64,000 bases of DNA, taken from the NCBI GenBank assembly GCA_040882265.1, contig JBBEBO010000155.1, positions 1-64,000 on the forward strand, in the 5' to 3' direction. The notes beneath the pieces were generated by a model, which had not been told where the DNA came from, did no database searches, and worked only from the letters and a program-made list of their open reading frames with translations. The position numbers and the translations under genes were made by a program. Shown one piece after another: positions 24,773 to 34,444 of this stretch (position 1 is the first letter of the stretch; each line of letters opens with the position of its first letter). This DNA comes from Brumimicrobium sp040882265. GTDB taxonomy: Bacteria; Bacteroidota; Bacteroidia; Flavobacteriales_D; Crocinitomicaceae.

Positions 24773-27700
24773 TTTCAGGTTTGTTTAAGATGACAAAGTT
24801 AGTATCCTCATTCAAAACTTTATAGCCAAACTTAAATAAATCGTTTGAATTTTGAACATTTTTCATAATAATAATCTGGTGAAATGAATTGTTTGAGACA
24901 ATTGACTTTAATACTTCTGAGCTACAAATAGTAGTGATGAGTAATACGTCTCCCTTAAGTTCAGATATGTTGTTAGAGTAATGGATTTTTCTTTGCTTTA
25001 GTAAATAACTTTGTTTGGCTATATTTCTAAGTTCTTTATCCAAAATATAGCTAAAGACTTTTCTTTTTGCCTCTTGAAAGACCAAAATCAAGTCCCAAAT
25101 TCCATAATCATTTCCCAATCTAACAATTTTGGCTTCAGAAGGAATGAATTTATTTAACGTATGATAAATCGTTTTATTTGCTTGAAATTCAAGTTTTGAT
25201 CCTTTTACTATTTCGTTGTTTTTGTATAAAAAATTGAGATAGATTTTATGCTTAAAGTAATCAACGCCTTCCTCTCTATATCTGATTTCTTTGAATTTAT
25301 TTTTATAATCAATGCTTATTTTTTTAGTAATAGCTTTTACATCACCCAAATCTTTTTCCGAATTAAACTTTATTCTTTTTCCTACTTCTATGGTCTGTTT
25401 GCCATCAAAAATTATAAAATCTCCTTTTGGAAGTAAGTCTCCATTACCGTGAATATAAAGAGGAACAATATCAATATTATATTTTTTAGCAAGATGAAAT
25501 GCTCCTTTGTGAAATCTACCAATATCACCAGTTTTAGATCGAGTACCTTCTGGAAATATAATTAAGTTGTATCCTTTCTCAATCATTTTAATGAGTTTTT
25601 CTTCTCCTCCTTCAATCCCACTGGAAACTGGATAATACCCTGCTAATTGAACAGCTTTACCAAAAATAGGTGAGTTGTATACCCAATCATTTACTAAGAA
25701 TATAAATCTCATTTTGATCATTCCCATAGATAATGTATCCAAAAATGATGAGTGATTTGGAATTACAATTGCGGGTTCTTTAAATTCTTCATTATAAGGG
25801 TTTCTAACTTCTTTTTTGATTCCATAATTTGAATGCATTACAGATTTTAAAAATTTTGCAATCACCTTGCGGTACCACTTTTCTTTAACTTCTTTTTTAA
25901 CAGGAACAATTGCCATAAAAATAATTCCGAAGAGTGAGTACAGCACACCACCAAAACCGTAGTAAAAAAAGGACGCAATAGCTGTTAAAAAGAGTCTGAG
26001 TGTTATAGGAGATTTACCTTTTTTTGGTCTCTTTTCAATAAATAGTTCAAAGATCTTAGGGTAAAAAACAAAAGTTATAGTAACCGCAGAAAAAATACCA
26101 ATTAGTGAAACTACTGAAATGGATTTTAGAGCAGGATGTTTAGCAAAGATTAAAGCGCCTAAAGCAAGAACCGTAGTAATAACTGCTAGAACGATTGATG
26201 TTCTGTATGTCGTTAATACTTTTTGTCCAGTAGAATATCTGTGTTGTAAGCCACTTGTCATAAAAATACTAAAATCAATGCCTAGTCCTAAAATCAAAGT
26301 TGTCACTATGGTGCTGAATATATTTAGTTCGAGATCTAATAAATACATTGCACCAGCTGTTACTAATCCAGTTAGTACAATAGGGATCATACTCATCAAC
26401 GCAAGTTCAATCCTTCTGAAAAAGACAAAAAGAATTAGAAAAACAGCGATAAAAGAATAGTTGATGAGTGAACCAAAATCATCTCTCAATTGACCTAAAA
26501 ATTGTTCGTTCAAATGCTTCCTGTCAATTACGATTACATCTTCTTGAGACAATGCATCTATAACTTTAGTTCTTTTTTCTTCATCGATTTTTACAAGCGA
26601 AGAAAATGTAAAGAATTTATTTTTTTCAGTGAGGAATTCGTCCAAAAACAGGGTGTTAAATTCTTGGTATTCTTTAATTGTAATAGGTTCATAATCCTTG
26701 TTTAAAAGTGTACTCATTTTACTAAATGCATTAGGATTAAACCCAATGTTTTGAGATGAGTTATTGACTGTTTTTACAACAGAATCAATACTGTTATTTT
26801 CCCAGAACGAGTTCCATTTTTGGATTTTTTGAAGTTGTTTTTCTTTCGATAAGACAACACCTCCTAATGAGCTATACTCATTGATAGTGTTTTCTTGTTT
26901 TAATGACTGGAGTTTATTTTCAAGTACTGAATTTTTTTCTACTACTTCATCAATATTTTCACCGTATACTGCTAAATAAATACTTTTTGAACCAATACTT
27001 CCTATGTTTTCGAGTTTACTCTCCGCTTTCTTTATGGGTTCAGGAACAAAGTTTAAATCAGCAATATTGTTATTGAAACTAACTTTAGAAAATGTGAAAG
27101 CTCCAAAAATTACAGCTACAATGCAAATGCCAAAAAGTATTTTATTCTTGTGAAAAGCATATCCAGAAAATTTATCAATGAGATTTTTTCTTTCTTCACC
27201 TTTAGGTTTATACAAATGTGGAATAATAAGTAATGATGCAATAGCAGATACAATTACGCTGATTGAAGCAAAAACACCTAAATCTTGGAGTACTTCTGAA
27301 TTAACAAAGACCAAACAAAGGAAAGCAACTGCAGTTGTAAAACTACTTGTTAAAATAGGTTTTGTAATGTGTTTATAAAGGGTTTTTATATCTGTGTTTT
27401 CACGATAGTGTGTAATAATATGAAGCGAGTAATCAATTGTTATACCTAGTAAGACTGCACCAATACTTATTGAAATGGCCGAAATAGAATCTTTCAAGAA
27501 GTACATAACCATGAGTGAAACTAACCCTCCACATATAGCCGGAATAAATAGTATTAACGGCACATAAATTCTTCGATAAAAAAGAATTAAGATCAACATT
27601 AAAACACCTATTGAAATCAAAACGGTACTTTGGATATCGGACTTTATTTGTTGCGCATTTGCAACAGCAATAAAAGGAGATCCGAAATAGGAAAAGTTTA

Positions 27701-28436
27701 AGTCACCTTCGTATTTGCTATTTAAATCCAGTTTGATTGAGTCCATTAACTCGACAAATCTTACGTTTTTATCTGTTTCTGTTCCTGGAAACTTTGGTGT
27801 AATAAAAAGTAGTATGGTTGATCCATCCTGAGTAGTTATGAAGCCGTTTTTCAGGTCAAAATCTTTTGTTACACCGAGTGATTTTAATTTGTTTAAACCA
27901 ATAAACGAGAATCCAAGAGGATCGTTGAGAATAAACTTTTTAGCAACAATTCCAGTCGGAGAAATTAAAGTGTTATAGCTTTTTTGTATTGCACTTTCAA
28001 TGCTGTCTTTTTCTATTTTGTTGGCAATCGTTTTATAGTCTTTTTCATCTAAAAATAAAGGCAGGTTGTCATAAACAAATTCAAAAGTTTCATCTATTTG
28101 ATCGTTGTCAAATCCTCCTTGAATTTCAGCTATGTACTTGTCGCAAATGGATAAAGTGTCTAAAAATTCAGTAGCGGCTTCTGGAAGTTTTTCTTTAGCA
28201 TCATCATTTTTAGCTTCAATGATAACAGTAACCTTGTCGGAAAAATTTAATTGTTGAAGTACTTTTGCTGTAAGATCATTTTTATCTCCTTTCGGGATAA
28301 TGCGGGTAATATCTTCTTCAAAATTTATTTTAGTAGCAAGAAAGAGGCAACCGCTCATAATGAATAAGACTGCCAAAGTGAAAACCAATTTATGTTTGGC
28401 GATTGAGTTGTAGATATTTGTAAATTGGTTTTCCAT
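24762..28436 (-). CDS. MMPL/RND transporter fused to PlsC-like acyltransferase, with extra C-terminal domain
   Basis: 1224 residues. Residues about 1-830 form an MMPL-type RND transporter: a first helix at 14-34, a periplasmic domain, a bundle near 265-430, and a second half with another periplasmic domain and bundle (about 640-790). Residues about 870-1065 form a lysophosphatidic-acid-acyltransferase domain with NHSSFLDT (HX4D) near 893 and FPEGTRS near 958. The last ~140 residues look like a decayed SAM-methyltransferase fold (IVRLGNDYGIWDLILVFQEA). Predicted to acylate and move the pigment lipid; co-transcribed with GT2 and CrtI-like genes. Confidence 0.82.
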   Translation of the reverse strand: MENQFTNIYNSIAKHKLVFTLAVLFIMSGCLFLATKINFEEDITRIIPKGDKNDLTAKVLQQLNFSDKVTVIIEAKNDDAKEKLPEAATEFLDTLSICDKYIAEIQGGFDNDQIDETFEFVYDNLPLFLDEKDYKTIANKIEKDSIESAIQKSYNTLISPTGIVAKKFILNDPLGFSFIGLNKLKSLGVTKDFDLKNGFITTQDGSTILLFITPKFPGTETDKNVRFVELMDSIKLDLNSKYEGDLNFSYFGSPFIAVANAQQIKSDIQSTVLISIGVLMLILILFYRRIYVPLILFIPAICGGLVSLMVMYFLKDSISAISISIGAVLLGITIDYSLHIITHYRENTDIKTLYKHITKPILTSSFTTAVAFLCLVFVNSEVLQDLGVFASISVIVSAIASLLIIPHLYKPKGEERKNLIDKFSGYAFHKNKILFGICIVAVIFGAFTFSKVSFNNNIADLNFVPEPIKKAESKLENIGSIGSKSIYLAVYGENIDEVVEKNSVLENKLQSLKQENTINEYSSLGGVVLSKEKQLQKIQKWNSFWENNSIDSVVKTVNNSSQNIGFNPNAFSKMSTLLNKDYEPITIKEYQEFNTLFLDEFLTEKNKFFTFSSLVKIDEEKRTKVIDALSQEDVIVIDRKHLNEQFLGQLRDDFGSLINYSFIAVFLILFVFFRRIELALMSMIPIVLTGLVTAGAMYLLDLELNIFSTIVTTLILGLGIDFSIFMTSGLQHRYSTGQKVLTTYRTSIVLAVITTVLALGALIFAKHPALKSISVVSLIGIFSAVTITFVFYPKIFELFIEKRPKKGKSPITLRLFLTAIASFFYYGFGGVLYSLFGIIFMAIVPVKKEVKEKWYRKVIAKFLKSVMHSNYGIKKEVRNPYNEEFKEPAIVIPNHSSFLDTLSMGMIKMRFIFLVNDWVYNSPIFGKAVQLAGYYPVSSGIEGGEEKLIKMIEKGYNLIIFPEGTRSKTGDIGRFHKGAFHLAKKYNIDIVPLYIHGNGDLLPKGDFIIFDGKQTIEVGKRIKFNSEKDLGDVKAITKKISIDYKNKFKEIRYREEGVDYFKHKIYLNFLYKNNEIVKGSKLEFQANKTIYHTLNKFIPSEAKIVRLGNDYGIWDLILVFQEAKRKVFSYILDKELRNIAKQSYLLKQRKIHYSNNISELKGDVLLITTICSSEVLKSIVSNNSFHQIIIMKNVQNSNDLFKFGYKVLNEDTNFVILNKPEIGK

Positions 28437-28439
28437 TTT

Positions 28440-29591
28440 TTATTTGCGTTGGGTTTTTAAAATTAAAAAATAACTAAGAACCCAAACTGATATTGCTGCA
28501 ATTATTGCTAAAATAAAACTCCCAACAATATACTCTAATAAATGATTTTTAAAAGAAACTACTGTACTTACTTCCTCCTGAGAAACAGTGTTATTCATAA
28601 CTAAACCACCAATATTTAATGAAGTTATTACAATTATTGGAATCATAGGGGGAATGCTGATGTTTGACCCAGCAAAAGCCAAAAGTTTGTTTAAGCGAAA
28701 TGAAATAGCTAGAAATAAGACAACTATCGTTTGTAGTCCCCAAATCGGAATAATGCCTATAAAAACCCCAAGGGCTAAAGAAGTTGACTTAACTTTTGGA
28801 CTGTCATTGCTTCCGATTACGTCTTCTATAATAAATTCACGGAGACTTTTTTTTTTGAATTTCAAAATAAAGTCACGCGGTTTTATGTAAAAAATTGCAA
28901 CAAGCACTAAAAAGGTATTTAAAACACTAATTCTACTAAAGTCCTTAAAAGGTCTAAAGTGAGAAACTCTTTCTTCAGGGTCGTATTTTATTTGAATAGG
29001 TATGTTTACTACAGGGATACCATTCCAAGCAGAACGAACAATAGATTCTATTTCAAACTCAAACTTTTTGGTAAACCATTTTTTTGGCATTTTATGAATA
29101 GGATACAATCGAAACCCAGATTGAGTATCTGTTAAACGAATCCCAGTTTCAAACCAAAACCAAAAATTAGAAAACTTATTTCCAAAACTACTTTTTTGAG
29201 GGACGCCCTCTTGTTGCATGTTTCTAGCGCCAATTACAATTGTATCAACAGTGCTTTTCTCTAAATATTCTAGAAATATTGAAATATCTTCTGGATAATG
29301 CTGACCGTCTGAATCAATTGTGATTGCATGCTTATAACCAATTTCTAATGCTTTTTCAAAACCTTTTCTTAAAGCATAGCCTTTTCCTACGTTTTTTTCA
29401 AAATGAATCTGAGTGATGTTTTTGTATGGCTCTAGGATTTTTTTTGTTGAATCTGTTGAACCATCATTTACTATGATTACATGATCTGTAATATCTAAAA
29501 CCCCATCAATAACTCGTTTCAGTGTGTTCTCATTGTTATAGGTGGGTATAACAACACAATATTCAAGATTATTGACTTTGTCGTCCAACAT
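28440..29591 (-). CDS. Family 2 glycosyltransferase fused to DUF2062
   Basis: 383 residues. The N-terminal GT-A domain (about 1-230) shows VVIPTYNNENTL, NDGSTDST and TIDSDGQHYPED, the nucleotide-sugar site of family 2 transferases of the polyprenyl-phosphate or DPM1 type. The C-terminal part (about 240-383) has three to four hydrophobic helices of the DUF2062 type (GVFIGIIPIWGLQT). Aryl polyene clusters often carry such enzymes, which may modify the lipid head. The sugar and acceptor are unknown. Spaced 3 bases from the MMPL gene. Confidence 0.83.
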   Translation of the reverse strand: MLDDKVNNLEYCVVIPTYNNENTLKRVIDGVLDITDHVIIVNDGSTDSTKKILEPYKNITQIHFEKNVGKGYALRKGFEKALEIGYKHAITIDSDGQHYPEDISIFLEYLEKSTVDTIVIGARNMQQEGVPQKSSFGNKFSNFWFWFETGIRLTDTQSGFRLYPIHKMPKKWFTKKFEFEIESIVRSAWNGIPVVNIPIQIKYDPEERVSHFRPFKDFSRISVLNTFLVLVAIFYIKPRDFILKFKKKSLREFIIEDVIGSNDSPKVKSTSLALGVFIGIIPIWGLQTIVVLFLAISFRLNKLLAFAGSNISIPPMIPIIVITSLNIGGLVMNNTVSQEEVSTVVSFKNHLLEYIVGSFILAIIAAISVWVLSYFLILKTQRK

Positions 29592-29592
29592 G

Positions 29593-30078
29593 TTAGTTCT
29601 TTAACTCGTTTTTCTGTTCAGGGGTAAAGTTATCAGAAGAATCGATATAATCTAGAATCATAGTTTTGACATTTTCTGAAGAACGCACAAAGTTATCCAT
29701 AATGAATGATACATCGTCATCGATATTATCATTATACCCTAAAAATCCTGGAGTTTGTTCTTGAATAACTAATCGAATAAATCGAATTTCAATATCGTCT
29801 GAATCAATTTCAATCGCTTCTTCTAATCTGGATGTGCCAGTTTTAAAATGGCTTAATTTATCTGCTTTGCTATCTAAAAACTTAGAGTAGATGACTTCTC
29901 CAGCACCGTCATAAGCAAGAACCAAAGGGCTGTTATCATCAATTGACTGAACCATATTGTAAAAATTGGTTGCACTTGTTTCGTTACTACTAGCTTCTTT
30001 GAAAGAAAGTCTTATTTCATTTAGTTCTTTTTGAGAAACTGAGGCAAATACAAAAAGAAGTATAAGTAAACTCTTCAT
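29593..30078 (-). CDS. Exported protein of unknown function
   Basis: 161 residues with a short hydrophobic signal (1-15). The rest is helical, acidic and repeated-helix-like (FYNMVQSIDDNSPLVLAYDGAG, later RLEEAIEIDSDDIEIRFIRLVIQ). It resembles a degenerate tetratricopeptide-type fold, but no clear motif supports this. Packed tightly between the dehydratase gene (3 bases) and the GT2 gene (1 base), so it belongs to the operon. Function unknown. Confidence 0.65.
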   Translation of the reverse strand: MKSLLILLFVFASVSQKELNEIRLSFKEASSNETSATNFYNMVQSIDDNSPLVLAYDGAGEVIYSKFLDSKADKLSHFKTGTSRLEEAIEIDSDDIEIRFIRLVIQEQTPGFLGYNDNIDDDVSFIMDNFVRSSENVKTMILDYIDSSDNFTPEQKNELKN

Positions 30079-30081
30079 AAC

Positions 30082-30456
30082 TTAAATTTTTTGATATATA
30101 ACACTCATTTTAAGCGCTACTGTGTCATCGAAATATGTAATGTTCTTAACATGTATCGTGCCATCTTCATTTTCTTTATATTCAAGATATAATTTTAAAT
30201 CAGAGTTGTTATTTGGGTTGATTACAGCCATAAACTTGATGTTGTTAGAGCTCTGCATCCTCAAATTTGTATTGAGAATCTTAGAAGACAACTCCTTCAC
30301 AATTTGAACCATACACACACCTGGTGTTATTGGATTATTTGGGAAATGACCTTTAAAGATATCGTGATCTTTATTCAAATGAATATAAGCATTATACTTA
30401 TTTTCATCCTGATTCTCAATTTTTGATATTTCGTAAAATTCTTTTAAAAGCATCAA
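30082..30456 (-). CDS. 3-hydroxyacyl-ACP dehydratase (ApeI/FabZ-like hotdog)
   Basis: 124 residues. The motif FKGHFPNNPITPGV (H37) is that of FabZ/ApeI dehydratases that make trans-2-enoyl chains without isomerisation; these are the enzymes that generate polyenes by iterative dehydration. It pairs with the ketoreductase and ketosynthases elsewhere in the cluster. Second gene of the minus-strand operon, 30 bases after the halogenase-like gene. Confidence 0.84.
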   Translation of the reverse strand: MMLLKEFYEISKIENQDENKYNAYIHLNKDHDIFKGHFPNNPITPGVCMVQIVKELSSKILNTNLRMQSSNNIKFMAVINPNNNSDLKLYLEYKENEDGTIHVKNITYFDDTVALKMSVIYQKI

Positions 30457-30486
30457 TTTTTCAATAAAATTATTAAATGATGAGGT

Positions 30487-31716
30487 TTACATGTCAATTG
30501 TGTAAGCCATATTTCTAATTACTCTGTCGTGCTTTCTGACAAATGGGTTAGATTCGTCCCAAACATAACCTGCTAAAACCGCACATATTTTACTTTTCAC
30601 ATCTGGATTTGATGGCTCGAAGAAAAATAACTTCTGTAGATTTCCTGTGTACCATTCCTTTACATAAGTTGAGAAAACAGCAACCCCTCTTTTCATGTAT
30701 TCTGCATATTCCTTCTCCCAATCAACAGTTTCTCCGTTAAATTGTTTAGTAATTAATTTAGCAGATAAAATACCCGACTCAGTTGCAAAAGCTACGCCTG
30801 ATGAAAAGACTGGGTCTAGAAACTCTGAACTGTTGCCAGTTAGCACATACCCATCACCATACATTTTTTTTACAGAGCATGAATAATTTTTTAGCATAAC
30901 AGCATCAAATAAAAAGTCTACACTTCCAAATCTTTCTTTGTAAAAATCTGAAGAATTAAGAACTTTTCTAAGCGCTTCATTAGCATCATTAGATGGGGAT
31001 AAGGCTTCGATATATTCAGTCGGGCCAACAACTCCTAAACTTGTAACTCCATTTGAAAAAGGGATTACCCATAACCAAACCTGTGTCTCTATAATGTCGA
31101 ACGTAATTAGCGTTGCGTCTTTACTTTCTGGACGATTAACATCTTTTACGTGTGTAAAAATAGACGAATGACCTGCTAATGATGATGGTGTGTCTAGATC
31201 TAATAGTTTCGGTAAAACCCTTCCAAACCCACTAGAGTCAATTATGAATTTGGCTTTAATCTCTTTTTTATTTCCGTTAACATCTCTAATTGTAGAAGTT
31301 GAATTACTGCCATCAAACTTCACATCAATCATTTCAGATTGAAATTCAATATTTACACCCTGTCTTTGAACTTCATCTGCAACAACTTTGTCGAATTCAG
31401 CTCTAGGCACTTGCCATGTCCAATCCCAGCCGGCACCGTATTTCTTACTGAAGTCAAAAATACATTTTTGTTCACCGCGAATAAATCGGGCACCCCACTT
31501 TCTTTCAAATCCCACTTTTTGTATAGCAGGGATTAACCCCACCTCATCAAAGTGATCCATTACTCTTGGTATAAAACTCTCACCGACAACTGGTCTAGGA
31601 AATTTTGCTTTTTCCACAACTTTTACGTTAATGCCTTGCTGGTTAAGGTAAGCTGAGGAAACACATCCTGAGGGTCCAGCACCAATTACAAGAACATCAA
31701 CTTCTTCTTTTATCAT
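30487..31716 (-). CDS. Flavin-dependent halogenase-like oxidoreductase
   Basis: 409 residues. FAD-binding GAGPSG (12-17), W214-L-W-V-I-P219 (the WxWxIP motif typical of flavin-dependent halogenases) and a Lys in GFERKWGARF (K73), at the place of the catalytic lysine of CndH-type enzymes, are seen. Flexirubins are often chlorinated on the aromatic ring, so this is a good candidate for that step; monooxygenase function is the alternative. First gene of the minus-strand operon, driven by the promoter facing tal. Confidence 0.78.
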   Translation of the reverse strand: MIKEEVDVLVIGAGPSGCVSSAYLNQQGINVKVVEKAKFPRPVVGESFIPRVMDHFDEVGLIPAIQKVGFERKWGARFIRGEQKCIFDFSKKYGAGWDWTWQVPRAEFDKVVADEVQRQGVNIEFQSEMIDVKFDGSNSTSTIRDVNGNKKEIKAKFIIDSSGFGRVLPKLLDLDTPSSLAGHSSIFTHVKDVNRPESKDATLITFDIIETQVWLWVIPFSNGVTSLGVVGPTEYIEALSPSNDANEALRKVLNSSDFYKERFGSVDFLFDAVMLKNYSCSVKKMYGDGYVLTGNSSEFLDPVFSSGVAFATESGILSAKLITKQFNGETVDWEKEYAEYMKRGVAVFSTYVKEWYTGNLQKLFFFEPSNPDVKSKICAVLAGYVWDESNPFVRKHDRVIRNMAYTIDM

Positions 31717-31742
31717 TTCCTCTTGAAAAAAACATTATTATA

Positions 31743-31773
31743 TTTGCATACTAATTGCTAACGAATACTTTTG
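31743..31773 (+). promoter_or_regulatory. tal promoter
   Basis: TTTG (31743-31746), 19 bases, TACTTTTG (31766-31773), a perfect Bacteroidota consensus. The start codon of tal is 18 bases after the -7 box. An alternative -7-like TATATTTG at 31739-31746 overlaps the -33 element. Motifs are directly seen; function is inferred. Confidence 0.8.
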
Positions 31774-31778
31774 CCCAA

Positions 31779-31809
31779 CAAATTTATGTAAATGATTGTT
31801 TTAAACAAA
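31779..31809 (-). promoter_or_regulatory. Promoter of the halogenase operon
   Basis: On the minus strand TTTG (31809-31806), 19 bases, TAAATTTG (31786-31779), a perfect consensus. It points left toward the halogenase start at 31716. The -33 element lies inside the first codons of tal, and only five bases separate this core from the tal promoter core. Confidence 0.75.
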
Positions 31810-33315
31810 TTTTTGAGTATTAAAGATTTTATTAATCTCGTCAAGGAAACTTCACCATTTGAGATTCACAAATCTGTACAAAGTGAGACTGAAAAAAGTT
31901 TTGAATTTTTAAAGAAATTTTCTCAGGATAAAATAATTTACGGCGTCAACACAGGTTTTGGACCAATGGCTCAATATCGTGTTTCTGAAGAAGACCGAAT
32001 TCAGTTACAGTATAATTTGATTCGAAGTCACTCCACTGGTGTTGGAAAAATGTTGTCGACTAGTTTTGTTAGGGCTGCAATGTTAGCTCGACTCAACTCA
32101 CTTATGAAAGCCAAATCTGGGGTTCATCCAAGTGTATTTGAAGTACTAACTAAGTTGCTCAACAAAGAAATCTATCCAGTAATTTTCGAACATGGTGGTG
32201 TTGGAGCAAGTGGTGATCTTGTTCAGTTAGCACATATTGCATTGGTGCTTATTGGAGAAGGAGAAGTGATTTATAAAGGAGAACGAAGAAATACGAAGGA
32301 AGTTTTTGAAAAAGAAAACATTACTCCGATCAAAGTTACTTTGCGTGAAGGTTTGGCATTGATGAATGGCACTTCTGTAATGACAGGGATAGGAATAATT
32401 AATTATTCAAAAGCCAATAAATTAGTTGACTGGTCACTAAAATGTTCGTCGATGATTAATGAGCTCGTTGAAGCTTATGATGATCATTTTTCACAGGAAT
32501 TAAACGAAGTTAAGTTGCACGCTGGACAGGCTCATGTGGCAGAAAAAATGCGTGTCCATTTAAAAGATAGCAAGCTGACAAGAAAAAGGGAACAACATTT
32601 GTACTCGGGGAAGGTCAACGATTCTATATTTAAGGAAAAGGTGCAAGAATATTACTCCATAAGGTGTGTTCCTCAAATTTTGGGGCCAATTTACGATACT
32701 GTTTTACAAGTAGGTAAAGTCTTGGAGGACGAGTTGAATTCTGCAAATGACAATCCGATTATTGATAGTGAAAGAGAACAAGTTTATCATGGAGGAAACT
32801 TTCATGGAGATTATATTTCATTAGAAATGGATAAATTGAAACTTGTTGTTACAAAGTTGACAATGTTAGCTGAAAGACAGCTGAATTTTTTGCTAAATAG
32901 TAAAATAAATGGTATACTACCTCCTTTTGTAAATAGAGGGGTTTTAGGTTTAAACTATGGTGTTCAGGGAGCACAGTTTACAGCAACTTCAACAACAGCA
33001 GAGAGTCAAATGTTATCAAACTCAATGTACGTTCACAGCATACCTTGTAACAATGACAATCAGGACATTGTTAGTATGGGAACGAATGCGGCTCAAATTA
33101 CAGATAAAGTAATTGAAAATGCTTTTGAAGTAATAAGCATTGAATTGATCACAATTGTACAAGCAATTGGGCATTTAGGAGTTAATGACAAGCTGTCTTC
33201 TGAAAGTAAAATTATTTTTGATAAATTAAATTCATTTATTCCTGATATTGTTGAAGATAAACCATTATATTCGATGATAGAAGAAACAAAACAATTTTTA
33301 ATTAAAAACGATTAG
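31792..33315 (+). CDS. tal: Tyrosine ammonia-lyase
   Basis: Deaminates L-tyrosine to 4-coumarate, the likely aryl starter. 507 residues; the A139-S140-G141 triplet in GGVGASGDLVQL forms the MIO cofactor. The selectivity pair reads S79-H80 (IRSHSTGVG), which is histidine-lyase-like, but the whole sequence is very similar to what I recall of the characterised Flavobacterium johnsoniae tyrosine lyase, which has the same residues. Downstream genes follow by 2 to 41 bases as one operon. Confidence 0.9.
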   Translation: MIVLNKFLSIKDFINLVKETSPFEIHKSVQSETEKSFEFLKKFSQDKIIYGVNTGFGPMAQYRVSEEDRIQLQYNLIRSHSTGVGKMLSTSFVRAAMLARLNSLMKAKSGVHPSVFEVLTKLLNKEIYPVIFEHGGVGASGDLVQLAHIALVLIGEGEVIYKGERRNTKEVFEKENITPIKVTLREGLALMNGTSVMTGIGIINYSKANKLVDWSLKCSSMINELVEAYDDHFSQELNEVKLHAGQAHVAEKMRVHLKDSKLTRKREQHLYSGKVNDSIFKEKVQEYYSIRCVPQILGPIYDTVLQVGKVLEDELNSANDNPIIDSEREQVYHGGNFHGDYISLEMDKLKLVVTKLTMLAERQLNFLLNSKINGILPPFVNRGVLGLNYGVQGAQFTATSTTAESQMLSNSMYVHSIPCNNDNQDIVSMGTNAAQITDKVIENAFEVISIELITIVQAIGHLGVNDKLSSESKIIFDKLNSFIPDIVEDKPLYSMIEETKQFLIKND

Positions 33316-33317
33316 TT

Positions 33318-34430
33318 ATGAAAACAATTTTAGCGATTTTATTGGTGGGGGTTACTTTCATCACAAGTGCACAAGATTTAGCATTAGCTAGGTTAGATGG
33401 AAAATTTGGTTATATAAATCGAGAAGGTGAAATGGTTATTGATAATATATATGACCACGCTGGAAGCTTTAGCGATGATTTAGCCGCAGTTTTTAAAGAT
33501 GATAAATGGGGGTTCATAAGTAGAGATGGCGAGTGGAAGATTGCTCCAACATTTGACAAAGTTAAAAGATTCGATAGCGGGATTGCTGTTGTATTAAAAG
33601 GAGATGAGTGGATTTATATCGATAAAGAAGGCAACCAAATTAATGATTTTCCTCAAACGGATAAATTATACGATTTTGTTGAAGGGAGAGCAATTATTAG
33701 ACGCGGAGATAATGTAGGTATTATTGACAATAAAGGAAAAGTAATTGTGGAGCCAGAATTTCAAGAGATTAAAGATTATAAAGATGGTTGTGCAAAAGCT
33801 AAAAAGTTTGACCGTTGGGGATATCTAGATGAATCTGGTGAAACAATGATTGATTTCGATTATGATGATGTTGGCGAATGTGTAAATGGTTTAACATGGG
33901 CGAAAAAAGGCGAAAAATTTGGGATTGTTAAAAACAATTCATTTAAACAAGTTGAAGGTATTGAAGCAATTTGGGACTTTAATGAAGAGGGTATTGCTTA
34001 CGCACAAAAAGATGACCTTGTTGGATATATTAACGCTGATGGAGAGTGGATAATTAAACCTCAATATCAAAAAGCAAGAGCTTTTGTGAATGGAATTGCT
34101 CCGGTTCTTGTTAAAAAAGAATGGGGTTATATTGACCTAGAAGGCAATTGGGTTGTAGAGCCTAGATATAAAGATGCTGAAGTATTTAGCGAAGGAGGAC
34201 GTGCACCAGTGAAGATTAAAAGCTGGGGTTTTATAGATGAATCTGGTAAGTTAGTTATTCCTGCAGACTATGAGATTACTGCTGGGGGCTTTAATATGTT
34301 CAAGTTTGAAGAAAAAGGATTCATCAATGGTCTGTCAAGAGTGAAAACTAGAAAAGGTTGGGCTTATTTAAATCCTGAAGGCGAAGTGTTAGGTGACCAA
34401 TGGTACCAAAATTTAGAACTATTTAAATAA
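33318..34430 (+). CDS. WG repeat-containing exported protein
   Basis: 370 residues with a signal peptide (about 1-18). The mature part is made of about ten WG-type repeats of roughly 35 residues (for example DDKWGFISRDGEWKI, KKEWGYIDLEGNWVV, IKSWGFIDESGKLVI), a beta-propeller-like or solenoid fold of unknown function. Members of this family are often found in flexirubin loci. It is placed 2 bases after tal. Confidence 0.85.
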   Translation: MKTILAILLVGVTFITSAQDLALARLDGKFGYINREGEMVIDNIYDHAGSFSDDLAAVFKDDKWGFISRDGEWKIAPTFDKVKRFDSGIAVVLKGDEWIYIDKEGNQINDFPQTDKLYDFVEGRAIIRRGDNVGIIDNKGKVIVEPEFQEIKDYKDGCAKAKKFDRWGYLDESGETMIDFDYDDVGECVNGLTWAKKGEKFGIVKNNSFKQVEGIEAIWDFNEEGIAYAQKDDLVGYINADGEWIIKPQYQKARAFVNGIAPVLVKKEWGYIDLEGNWVVEPRYKDAEVFSEGGRAPVKIKSWGFIDESGKLVIPADYEITAGGFNMFKFEEKGFINGLSRVKTRKGWAYLNPEGEVLGDQWYQNLELFK

Positions 34431-34444
34431 AACAACAGATAATA

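Noticed and set aside
26119..26460. 113-codon open frame on the plus strand
   Set aside because: Antisense inside the MMPL gene, low-complexity composition, no family features.
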